This document shows, one piece after another, positions 19,470-28,205 of a stretch of 46,620 nucleotides of DNA. How positions within the stretch are numbered: position 1 is the first letter of the stretch; each line of letters begins with the position of its first letter. The DNA lies in assembly GCA_030600555.1 (NCBI GenBank), contig JAUVLW010000006.1, forward strand, positions 1 through 46,620, given 5' to 3'. The notes below the pieces were generated by a model, which was not told the DNA's origin, did no database searches, and saw nothing but the letters and a program-made list of their open reading frames with translations. The stretch comes from Candidatus Aenigmatarchaeota archaeon. Its GTDB lineage: Archaea; Aenigmatarchaeota; Aenigmatarchaeia; QMZS01. Both the position numbers and the translations under genes were made by a program.

Positions 19470-19763
19470 ATGATGTTTGAGAAGAAGATTATAGTTTATA
19501 CTGCAATGTCAAAATATTTATTTTATTTTAGAGAATCTATTTCTAAATTTGTTCTGGAACAGAATTGTGTTCCATTAAATCCATTTCTTTTGTTTAACTA
19601 TTTTCTTCTGGATACTGTTGACCGGGATAAAATCAGGAATGCAAATAATAATCTTGTGGTAATTTCAGATGAACTCTGGGTTTTTGGAAAAATTAGCGAT
19701 GGGGTGCTGGCAGAAATAAAACTTACCAAAGAATTCGGAAAAACAATAAATATTTTAAAATAA
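19470..19763 (+). CDS. Small protein, NNNL..DELWVFG.ISDGVLAEI family; frame may continue by -1 shift to 19846
   Basis: 97-aa ORF ending ..AT T TTA AAA TAA; -1 frame stays open to TGA 19844-19846. Confidence 0.7.
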   Translation: MMFEKKIIVYTAMSKYLFYFRESISKFVLEQNCVPLNPFLLFNYFLLDTVDRDKIRNANNNLVVISDELWVFGKISDGVLAEIKLTKEFGKTINILK

Positions 19764-19890
19764 TTGACAACAAAAATATTAAGGAAATTTCAAAAACCGG
19801 GGTTGAATTTGAAGAAGGACTGGAAAGATATTCAGGCGAAATTTGAATCAAAATTCACTGATAAGAAAATTGAATATTAAATTTAAGAAT

Positions 19891-20226
19891 TTAGTTGGGA
19901 TTATTTCCCCGATTCTTTTTCACTTCTTCAATAAGTCTGTTAATTTTTTGTCTGCTTTTTTCAGTGTTGTTTTTTAGGTTTTCTGCTTCTTTTTCCTTAG
20001 CAGATTCAATTTTCTTTATATCCAATAAAATATACAAAATTGCAATATATATTAAGATATAGGTAAAGTTTATAAAAGTATTTAAGAATTTAATATTTGG
20101 TTCAAATAAAAAAATTAAAGGTGAATAATAAATAAACGCAAGTAAAAGATCCCATAAAATCCATTTTTTCCATTTTCCGTAAGCCAAATAGACAAAAGGT
20201 CCAAAGATTAATGTTAAGATATACAT
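19891..20226 (-). CDS. Small membrane protein, hypothetical
   Basis: Hydrophobic segments plus charged C-terminus. Confidence 0.6.
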   Translation of the reverse strand: MYILTLIFGPFVYLAYGKWKKWILWDLLLAFIYYSPLIFLFEPNIKFLNTFINFTYILIYIAILYILLDIKKIESAKEKEAENLKNNTEKSRQKINRLIEEVKKNRGNNPN

Positions 20227-20291
20227 TTTTGTATTTGTGTTTCATAATAAATATTAATTTTAACTCTAATTGAATTTGATTTTAATAATTT

Positions 20292-21356
20292 ATGAAACTC
20301 AAAACAATCAAAGAAGGAGATATAAAACTCAAAGTCCCTGTTGAAGAAGAGCTGACAAAAAAGATGAGTGTTTTTTATAATCCTGAGATGAAATTTGACA
20401 GAGACCTTTCTGAACTCATAATCTCAGTCCTGAAACCAAAAAAAATCTGCGACTGCCTTGCGGCTTCAGGAGCGAGAGGATTAAGATATAAATCTGTGTT
20501 AAAAGAATCAGAGGTTGTTTTGAATGACCGGAATCCGAACACTGCGGAGGTTATGAAGAAAAACGCAGAACTCAATGAACTAGAGGTCAGGATAGAAAAC
20601 AAAGACGCAAATAAACTGTTGCTGGAAAATTTATTTGATTTCATTGACCTTGACCCATTTGGCTCCCCAATTTACTTTCTTGACTCTGCCGCGAAATCAA
20701 TCAGAAATAAAGGGATTGTTGCTTTGACTGCAACGGACACAGCTCCTCTCTGCGGAACTTCACCCTTAACTTGTTTAAGAAGATATGGGATAAGAAGTTT
20801 GAAAACTGATTTTTACAAAGAGCTTGCTCTAAGGATTTTCATTTCTTCTGCAATGAAAATTTTTTCAAGATACGATATGGCTTTTACCCCAATTTTTTCT
20901 TATTGCCGGAGGCATTATTTTAGGATTTTTGGAAGAGTGACCCGCGGTTGCAAAAAGACAGATTTATTGCTCGAGCAGTTTGATTATATTTCTTATTGTC
21001 AGAAATGCGGTTTTCACAAAACAGGAATGAGTGATAAATGCGATAATTGCGGGAATAAATTAAATCTGATTGGCAAAATATTTACAGGTAATTTTGCTTC
21101 CCCAGAATTCTGCGTAAAACTTGAAAAAGAATCAAATGAAAAATATGCTTATTTGTCGGAGTTTATAAATCAGATAAGAGTTGAGCAGGATTATTTTTTG
21201 TATTATGATATTCACAAAATATGCAAACTAAATCATAAGCAGATAAAAAAGAAAAAGTTTTTACTTGAAAAACTGGATGGATGCAAAACGCATTTTTTGG
21301 ATACAGGAATAAAAACCAACAAAGACTTTAGCGAGATTCTAAAAATCCTTGACTGA
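20292..21356 (+). CDS. trm1: tRNA (guanine26-N2)-dimethyltransferase
   Basis: FYNPEMKFDRDLSELII; AASGARGLRYK; DLDPFGSPIYFLDSAA; CQKCGFH...CDNCG. Confidence 0.94.
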   Translation: MKLKTIKEGDIKLKVPVEEELTKKMSVFYNPEMKFDRDLSELIISVLKPKKICDCLAASGARGLRYKSVLKESEVVLNDRNPNTAEVMKKNAELNELEVRIENKDANKLLLENLFDFIDLDPFGSPIYFLDSAAKSIRNKGIVALTATDTAPLCGTSPLTCLRRYGIRSLKTDFYKELALRIFISSAMKIFSRYDMAFTPIFSYCRRHYFRIFGRVTRGCKKTDLLLEQFDYISYCQKCGFHKTGMSDKCDNCGNKLNLIGKIFTGNFASPEFCVKLEKESNEKYAYLSEFINQIRVEQDYFLYYDIHKICKLNHKQIKKKKFLLEKLDGCKTHFLDTGIKTNKDFSEILKILD

Positions 21357-21528
21357 AATTTCAAATATATTTGACTGAAATTTATGAATTTATCTGGTGG
21401 AGATTCTAAATATACTTGACTGGAATTCTAAAATTATTAGAATTGATTTTTTAGATTGTATAAATGATATTTTTTGAATAATTGACCAAAATCAAAAAGT
21501 TATTATATATAAATAACGATTATAATAA

Positions 21529-22758
21529 ATGGTTAAAGCGAGGAATTTAAAAGACTACCGGAAAATTGTTGGCAAGGCTGTGATGGATGAAATTTATTCA
21601 AAGGCAGAGAAATTTTCAGACAAACATATTGTTTGCATCAGTTCAACTTATCAGGGCGGTGGCGTTGCAGAGCTTTTGAATAATCTTGTATTTTTATTTG
21701 ATGAAATTGGAATTGATTTTGGATGGAGGATTCTGCATGGCTCCCCGGACTTTTTTGGTGTTACCAAAAAGTTTCATAATGCCTTGCAGGGTGAAAATAT
21801 AAATTTATCTGACAGAAAGAAAGAATTATATTGCGAGACAAACAGGCGATTTTCAACTTTTACTCATTTATGCAATCAACATACCCACCATGATTTAGTT
21901 ATAGTTCATGATCCCCAGCCATTGCCTTTAATTAATTTTTATAAAAAGAAACAACCCTGGATATTCAGACTCCACATTGACGTATCTCATCCGAATTTGA
22001 AGGTATGGAATTATTTAAAACCATTTATTGAAAAATATGATAGCTTAGTAATTTCAAAGGAAGAATATAGGAAGAATTTATCAATACCTCAGAATATTAT
22101 TTATCCGGCAATAGATCCTTTGTCGCAAAAAAACAGATTCTTATCTGAGAAAGCCGTTGATAGGATTTTAGGGAAATTTGGAATCCGAGATAATAAACCA
22201 ATTATTTCCCAGGTTTCAAGGTTTGATAAATGGAAAGACCCAATTGGAGTTATTAAGATATTTGAGTATGTGAGGAAAAGAGTAAATTGCCAATTGATTC
22301 TACTGGGTTCTCTTGCTACAGATGACCCTGAAGGACAGGCTTTGTTCAAAAAAGTTGAAAGAAAGGCGGAAAAAAGCAAGTACAAGCGAGATATTAAAGT
22401 GATTCTTGTTGAGAATGAAGCTCTTGTAAATGCCCTTCAAAGAGCATCTTCAGTGGTAATCCAGAAATCAATAAGAGAAGGATTTGGATTAACTGTGTCA
22501 GAGGCTTTATTCAAAGGAACTCCTGTAGTGGCTTCAAAAGTAGGGGGAATTCCTTTACAGGTAATTGATTCAGAAAACGGGTATCTTCATGAACCTAATG
22601 ATATAAAAGGTTTTGGCGAGAGTGTGATAAAATTATTGAAAGATGAGGTATTAAGAACTCAGTTTGGGTCTAAAGGTTATCTGCACGTAAAGGATAATTT
22701 CCTAATTACCAGATTATTGCTTGACTGGCTTAATCTATTTGAGAAATATATTAAGTGA
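21529..22758 (+). CDS. treT: GT4 glycosyltransferase, trehalose glycosyltransferring synthase (TreT)-like
   Basis: STYQGGGVAELLNNLVFLFDEIGIDFGWRILHG; HDPQPLPLI; REGFGLTVSEALFKGTPVVASKVGGIPLQV. Confidence 0.85.
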   Translation: MVKARNLKDYRKIVGKAVMDEIYSKAEKFSDKHIVCISSTYQGGGVAELLNNLVFLFDEIGIDFGWRILHGSPDFFGVTKKFHNALQGENINLSDRKKELYCETNRRFSTFTHLCNQHTHHDLVIVHDPQPLPLINFYKKKQPWIFRLHIDVSHPNLKVWNYLKPFIEKYDSLVISKEEYRKNLSIPQNIIYPAIDPLSQKNRFLSEKAVDRILGKFGIRDNKPIISQVSRFDKWKDPIGVIKIFEYVRKRVNCQLILLGSLATDDPEGQALFKKVERKAEKSKYKRDIKVILVENEALVNALQRASSVVIQKSIREGFGLTVSEALFKGTPVVASKVGGIPLQVIDSENGYLHEPNDIKGFGESVIKLLKDEVLRTQFGSKGYLHVKDNFLITRLLLDWLNLFEKYIK

Positions 22759-22806
22759 TTTCGAAACCAGCTTTAATGATTTGTATAACATAATACAGAT
22801 TAAATA

Positions 22807-23358
22807 ATGAGGGGTGTAAATATTATAATTGGAGAAATTTATTTGATAAGTCTTGTGATTGTTATTATTGCGCTTACCTTTGGTTTTTATCAGACAACTT
22901 TGTATAAAACCGGCGATACTCTGGAGAAAGAAGAGCAAGCAAGATATTGCAATCAGATGTCAAATTTTATGATTTCAGATGTTGTTTCCAAAAATATAAC
23001 GGTTTTGAATACAGGCGGAACTGAATTGAATATAGATAATTTTCTCATATATGTTTCGGGCAATAATATGTTTTATACTTATGCGGGGGATAATATTCTG
23101 GATATCGGGGAAAGTGTCACTTTCGAGTTGGCTATAAAACCCCCGGACACTTCGGAGATAAAAATAATGGGTGACTGTGAGTCAGGGGATATATATGTTA
23201 TTGGTTCAGTTCATTTCTGCGGGGATTTAAACTGCGACCCAAAAGAATGTTCTGAAGGTTGTTTTTTGGATTGCGATGTAGTTTATTGTTGCGGAAATGG
23301 GTATTGCGATTCAGCAATTGGAGAAAATACTAGCAGTTGTCTCGTAGATTGCCCTTAA
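22807..23358 (+). CDS. Pilin-like/secreted protein with C-terminal Cys-rich motif
   Basis: N-terminal TM VNIIIGEIYLISLVIVIIALTFGFYQ; C-terminal CCGNGYCDSAIGENTSSCLVDCP. Confidence 0.6.
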   Translation: MRGVNIIIGEIYLISLVIVIIALTFGFYQTTLYKTGDTLEKEEQARYCNQMSNFMISDVVSKNITVLNTGGTELNIDNFLIYVSGNNMFYTYAGDNILDIGESVTFELAIKPPDTSEIKIMGDCESGDIYVIGSVHFCGDLNCDPKECSEGCFLDCDVVYCCGNGYCDSAIGENTSSCLVDCP

Positions 23359-23370
23359 GTTTATAATTAA

Positions 23371-23736
23371 TTAAATACTATCCAAATATTTATTTCTCGC
23401 TGATTTAATTGTTCCAGTTACCCCGAGTGACATGATGCAGACTTTTTTCCCATAGATTTCAGGTATCAATGCAAGGGAGAGTCTTACAAGTTCAACATCT
23501 TTTGGAAGACATTTCAATACAAATATCTGCTGTTTCGTGTCATATAATTCCTGGAGAAATCTGAAATTTGTTTGTCCAAATCTTAGGCTTCCGAATAAAT
23601 TAATTGTGTTGCTAAAAATAGCTTTAATTAACTCTTCAAATTCTATTTTCTGATCAGAGATAACTTTAAATATGAGGTATCTTTTTTTCTCTCTGCAGGA
23701 AGAGGGCAGGGTTTTAGTTCTATTTTCCATGTTCAA
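23371..23736 (-). CDS. rnp2: Ribonuclease P protein component 2 (Pop5 family)
   Basis: REKKRYLIFKVISD...LFGSLRFGQTNFRFLQELYDTKQQIFVLKC; overlaps rnp3. Confidence 0.85.
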   Translation of the reverse strand: MNMENRTKTLPSSCREKKRYLIFKVISDQKIEFEELIKAIFSNTINLFGSLRFGQTNFRFLQELYDTKQQIFVLKCLPKDVELVRLSLALIPEIYGKKVCIMSLGVTGTIKSARNKYLDSI

Positions 23737-24421
23737 TATAAACAGAGTCCAACGGTTGTTTTAGTTTTTCCCTGTTCTTAAAAATTAATTTCTCAGCCAG
23801 TTCTGAGTTTGCAATTAAGGCATCATACATTTCTGCTCCGAGGCAGAAAGACAGACTCGATAATTCTTTTCCGCTTCTCAGTTCAAATAGTTCAACTGCT
23901 CCGGAGTTTACAATAAATTTTGTTTTTAGTCTGAGGCACAATCTAAGAATCTCTTTCATTCTGTTTAATTCTTTTATCCGTTCCATACCTTTTGACAACA
24001 ATAGTTCTCTGAAATTTAATTCTATAATAGTGTTATGGATTTTTGCTTCTCTGCAACAGATGTGGTCGAGTCCAGAATCATGCCTGCTTTTTTCAGGATG
24101 GCATAAAATATCAACATAATCAGAGGAACATGCCAGCCGGTTTATTTCATAATCTCCTCCGGACACTAAAATCACCTCAACTTTTCTTCTCAATTCTTTT
24201 GCTTTTTTCAGAATGTTATTTTGATCTTCCTGAATGAGAACTCCGGTAATTAAGTCTAGATTGGTTTTTTTCTTAAGTTCCTGAATTTTTGTTAAATATT
24301 TTTCCAGATTTTCATTGGAATTCATCACTAAACATACGCCTGTCAGTCCAAGAGTTTCTGCTCTCTCCAATAAATTCTCAATGTTTGCTGATGCATTTAA
24401 ATCATAAAATTTGTGCTCCAT
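23720..24421 (-). CDS. rnp3: Ribonuclease P protein component 3 (Rpp30 family)
   Basis: MEHKFYDLNASANIENLLERAETLGLTGVCLVMN; DILCHPEK..DSGLDHICCREAKIHNTIIELNF. Confidence 0.85.
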   Translation of the reverse strand: MEHKFYDLNASANIENLLERAETLGLTGVCLVMNSNENLEKYLTKIQELKKKTNLDLITGVLIQEDQNNILKKAKELRRKVEVILVSGGDYEINRLACSSDYVDILCHPEKSRHDSGLDHICCREAKIHNTIIELNFRELLLSKGMERIKELNRMKEILRLCLRLKTKFIVNSGAVELFELRSGKELSSLSFCLGAEMYDALIANSELAEKLIFKNREKLKQPLDSVYIEHGK

Positions 24422-24785
24422 ATTAATAATTGTCTAATAAATTACGCTATTTAATGGAATTAAGTTCACATGAACTTCACAGGAAGTTTTTTTGGGTTTG
24501 TGAACCTGTTTAGAAAGATGTGTGAACTTTAGTATTTCAGTGTTTATAGCAGTATATGCCAAGGATTCGCGTGTACAAGACGTGAAGTTGATGGTTCCAC
24601 GTGAAACAAAGGTGTCCCTCCAAATGCAGTAAATATGAACTTCATTTCCAAGTGAACTTTGAGTTCACGTTCATTTTTGCGTGAACTGAGTTTATCCAAT
24701 TTTTGTTTGCAGATGGTTTGAATGGAACAGTTTCATTTCAATAAATACAAAATAAATTCTTTTATTTTCAGATAATTAAATAAGA
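24422..24785. promoter_or_regulatory. Non-coding region with clustered GTGAAC/GTTCAC repeats and a parS/ORB-like site; candidate origin, centromere or regulatory locus
   Basis: No ORF >=60 aa. Exact GTGAAC at 24500, 24522, 24652, 24681; GTTCAC at 24464, 24663; inverted repeats at 24462-24477, 24495-24506, 24652-24668; GGTTCCACGTGAAACA at 24593-24608. Confidence 0.55.
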
Positions 24786-25247
24786 TTACATCCCAACATC
24801 AAAAGCTTTCCTGAAGATAAGACCTGAAATCACAGATGTAATTATAAATATTCCCAACCACCCAAGTTGATTTCCAACAAAAGGAATAGAAAAAGGAAGG
24901 TTCAAAACAGCGTTGCTAAAGAACATTGGGATTATATAAAAAGCAACAAGAACAACGAGGCTGGATATCATCATAGGTTTCATAGTTTGTCCCATCATTT
25001 TCTTCTGAATTCCAACGCTTTTTGACATTAATTTGTTTAATTTTTCGGTTTTTGGAGCTTCGCCATCTTTGGTGTTTTTCATTTCTTTGCTAACAATTTT
25101 CATTTCTTTATTTGTTTTTTTCATCTCCGCTTTTAGTGCTTTAACTAAATCAACATCCATTAATTTTTTCTGGATTAGTGTTTGAATTAGGCTAACAGAA
25201 ATAGTAATTAGCACAATCATCAGGACTTCCATAACTATATAAAACAT
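24786..25247 (-). CDS. DUF106 / EMC3-YidC-Oxa1-like membrane protein
   Basis: 153 aa: TM, charged helical hairpin, MMGQTMKPMMISS, TMs. Confidence 0.82.
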   Translation of the reverse strand: MFYIVMEVLMIVLITISVSLIQTLIQKKLMDVDLVKALKAEMKKTNKEMKIVSKEMKNTKDGEAPKTEKLNKLMSKSVGIQKKMMGQTMKPMMISSLVVLVAFYIIPMFFSNAVLNLPFSIPFVGNQLGWLGIFIITSVISGLIFRKAFDVGM

Positions 25248-25255
25248 TATATTAG

Positions 25256-26551
25256 ATGGACTTTAGTGGAGCCCTTCTCAAGGTAAGAAATGCAAATAAA
25301 ATATTGCTTGTTTCCCATTATGATTGTGATGGTCTTTGTTCAGCGAAAATTTTGTCTGATGCATTGAAGAAAGAGAACAAGGAAATAAAAATAAAAATTG
25401 CAAAGGAAATCTCTTCTGAGATAATTGAAGAAGTGGAAAAGGAATTTGAAGAAGGCAATTTTGAGTTAATAATATTTTCTGATTTGGGTTCAGGATATTT
25501 AAGTTTGCTTCCAAAAGATAAAGAGATTGTTATCCTTGACCACCATGTTCCTGAGAAAATTGAGATTCCTAAAAATATAATTCAGGTAAATCCCTGTGTT
25601 GAAGGCAAAGAATTATGCGGAGCTGGAGTTTGTTATTTATTTGTTTCTGAACTCGGAAAAAATGATGAACTTATAGATTACGCTGTGGTGGGTTCTATCG
25701 GAGACCACCAGATTGAAATTGATGAGAATAAAAAAGTGATGGATCGGGCTGAAGAATTAGGGAGATTAAAAATCGAGCCTGGTTTAAATATCTTCGGACA
25801 TGTAAATAGACCAATACATGAATCTTTATCGCGGGCAAATTTCTTCCCGTTAAATGGTCATTCCGAAGTTGTCCAATTCTTGTCAGAGTTGGATATAGAG
25901 TTGCACCACAATGGAAAAATAAAAAGTTATTATGACCTTTCAGAAGATGAGAAAAAGAAATTATCTCTTGAAATAATCAAGGAAAGAATAAGCAATAATA
26001 TTGATGAGCCCGCAAATATTTTTTCAAGTATTTATATTCTTACAAACCAGCCGAGAGAATTTATGGATGCTCTTGAGTTTTCAACAATCTTCAATTCATT
26101 TGGAAGACTTGAAAAGTATGAAGAAGTTTTTGAGATGCTGAACGGGAATCTGGAGATACTCACCGATGTGAGGAGGGAATACGGGAGAAAGCTTTCCGGT
26201 TATCTGGCGTGGGCTGAAAGGAATATGAAGAAATTCCCCCAGACTGAAAATATTTTGTTCATAAACGCAAAAGATAAAATAGACGAAAATATGATTGGGA
26301 CAATAGCCTCTATTTTGATAAATGGTTCTATTGATAAAAATGTTGTTGTTGGGCTCGCTTATGCGGAGGATGGGGTAAAACTGTCTACGAGGTCGAAGAT
26401 GCCGGGAATTGATTTGAATGAAATAGTCTCCAGAATCTGCGGGAAACTCGGTGGCGGAGGCGGAGGTCACAAAGAAGCCGCAGGCGGTAAAATTGAGAAA
26501 GGAAAAGAAGATGAGTTTATTGAGTTGTTTGGGAAAGAGATTGATGGATAA
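25256..26551 (+). CDS. DHH-family phosphoesterase, archaeal RecJ/GAN-like nuclease
   Basis: VSHYDCDGLCSAKIL; ILDHHVPE; GSIGDHQ; C-terminal GGGGGGHKEAAGG DHHA1 motif. Confidence 0.92.
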   Translation: MDFSGALLKVRNANKILLVSHYDCDGLCSAKILSDALKKENKEIKIKIAKEISSEIIEEVEKEFEEGNFELIIFSDLGSGYLSLLPKDKEIVILDHHVPEKIEIPKNIIQVNPCVEGKELCGAGVCYLFVSELGKNDELIDYAVVGSIGDHQIEIDENKKVMDRAEELGRLKIEPGLNIFGHVNRPIHESLSRANFFPLNGHSEVVQFLSELDIELHHNGKIKSYYDLSEDEKKKLSLEIIKERISNNIDEPANIFSSIYILTNQPREFMDALEFSTIFNSFGRLEKYEEVFEMLNGNLEILTDVRREYGRKLSGYLAWAERNMKKFPQTENILFINAKDKIDENMIGTIASILINGSIDKNVVVGLAYAEDGVKLSTRSKMPGIDLNEIVSRICGKLGGGGGGHKEAAGGKIEKGKEDEFIELFGKEIDG

Positions 26552-26604
26552 ATTATAATTGTTAAGCCAAATTAATAAGTTGAACTTTGATAAAATACAA
26601 AAAA

Positions 26605-27876
26605 CTAAACTTTCTTTTTCCGCTTCCTTTTTTTCTTCCCCCCGCTTTGTTTAATAATCGCAAAATTAATTGGATTCTTTATTTTTTCGCAGAGAGGAAT
26701 TGGTTGGCAAATTCCAACATCTCTGTAAAAAGACCCATTGCTGCAGTTGGGTGGAAGGATTCTTTTGTTTTGTTTCTTGTGCCAGATTAACTGGCCTCTA
26801 ACATAATTTTCTTTTAATCCGACTTTCTTTCCCCAATCCATAACCATTTTTTCAACTTCAAGCATTGGCCAGTTGCAACTTCTTAAAAAAGTTGTGAGTG
26901 TGAACACGCTTCTTTTCCTCCCATCAGGAATTCCTTCAAGAATTTTTTGGATGCATGGGGGAAAGTTTCCTTCTTCAACCCGGTCTTTATAGGATTCCAT
27001 AAACGTAGGTGCAGAGGATTCTTTTGGTTTTTCTTCTCTTCTTCTTTCAAACCAGTCATAGGCATCAACTATGAGTCTTCTCGCATCAGTTCCTTCAGTA
27101 TTAATTTCTTTGAAAACCACATTTTCCATTTTTGCGTCTTCAATTTTAAATTTTTCCAGTTTATCTGGTTCAATTAGGATGGAAGCAAGACCTGTTTTTT
27201 CGTGGAGTGAATAAGGCATTCTGAACAGATGTCTTGAACTCCAGTCTTTTTCAACTTCCACGTATTTGAAAGGGTTTTTGTCTTCTATTGCTTCACCTTT
27301 TGTCAGTTCTTTTATTGATCCTGCATGTTCCACAAGTTTGTCCCAGAGTTCTTCTTTAATTTGTTCCCTAAGATAATTTGACAGGGTTTTTGGAAGTCCT
27401 GGGTATAATAATCTGATTTCTTTGTCATCAAGGATTTCTTCCGCCGGGAAGTTCTCCCAGAATACGCAGAAATGAAATCCCCGCCTCCCGGAAAATTTCA
27501 GGATATATTTTAAATTGTATTTTTCAATAAAATCTCTTATAAGGCAAGCTGTGATGTTTGCTTCTTCCATACCCAGGCCTGAATCAATATCAATCACCCA
27601 ATCAAAGCCTGTTCTTAATTCGTCGTAGTTTCTTTCATCTATCAGCAAAGGATTCCTCCATCGTTCCACAGAGCCATGAAAAGACACTGCTCCGCGTTCG
27701 GTTAATCTTGCAATATCATTTGGATAAAATATTGTGGTTGGTCTTTTGAAATACATCCCATCAACATTGCGCGCAACAACTTCCCGATTAATCCCGAATT
27801 TGCACATAATTTCCTGCAGTTTTTCATCTGAGTAATATTTTATTGTCTGGGCTCTTTCGGGTTTTTTTAGTTCCAT
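26605..27876 (-). CDS. priS: DNA primase, PriS catalytic domain fused to PriL-CTD-like domain
   Basis: VIDIDSG metal motif; SGRRGFHFCVF; RHLFRMPYSLHEKTG; then FPPCIQKIL....LPPNCSNGSFYRDVGICQPIPLCEKIKNPINFA with four Cys. Confidence 0.88.
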   Translation of the reverse strand: MELKKPERAQTIKYYSDEKLQEIMCKFGINREVVARNVDGMYFKRPTTIFYPNDIARLTERGAVSFHGSVERWRNPLLIDERNYDELRTGFDWVIDIDSGLGMEEANITACLIRDFIEKYNLKYILKFSGRRGFHFCVFWENFPAEEILDDKEIRLLYPGLPKTLSNYLREQIKEELWDKLVEHAGSIKELTKGEAIEDKNPFKYVEVEKDWSSRHLFRMPYSLHEKTGLASILIEPDKLEKFKIEDAKMENVVFKEINTEGTDARRLIVDAYDWFERRREEKPKESSAPTFMESYKDRVEEGNFPPCIQKILEGIPDGRKRSVFTLTTFLRSCNWPMLEVEKMVMDWGKKVGLKENYVRGQLIWHKKQNKRILPPNCSNGSFYRDVGICQPIPLCEKIKNPINFAIIKQSGGKKKRKRKKKV

Positions 27877-27907
27877 AATTCAGAAATAACAGAATAAACT
27901 ATTAATC

Positions 27908-28186
27908 TCAGGTCTGAGGTCTATGGTTCATCATTTGAAGATATTTTTTACCTCCTGAGTATCCTGTTTCATAATCTTGATTAAATGTATGTAATCCAGT
28001 CATCATTTCACGCCTTTTTAGTTTTCTGGTCAAACTATCATAAAATCCAATGAATTCGTTTAGTTTACTGGTTAATTCCGGGTTATAAGCTCCTTTATCA
28101 TTTAGCGCAATTTTTATATCTGAAATTCCTTCTATTTCGCCAAACAAAGTATAAGCAATATTAATATCCAAATTCATTTTAACCAC
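27908..28186 (-). CDS. Hypothetical protein
   Basis: 92-aa ORF in an operon-like minus-strand run. Confidence 0.55.
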   Translation of the reverse strand: MVKMNLDINIAYTLFGEIEGISDIKIALNDKGAYNPELTSKLNEFIGFYDSLTRKLKRREMMTGLHTFNQDYETGYSGGKKYLQMMNHRPQT

Positions 28187-28205
28187 TTATATATGATGTT
28201 TTAAA

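Noticed and set aside
21357-21528. C/D box sRNA after trm1
   Set aside because: CUGA-like boxes present but no properly spaced RUGAUGA C box; explained by the local repeat.
24422-24785. RNase P RNA or SRP RNA gene beside rnp2/rnp3
   Set aside because: No RNase P conserved-region motifs and no SRP helix 8 motif seen on either strand.
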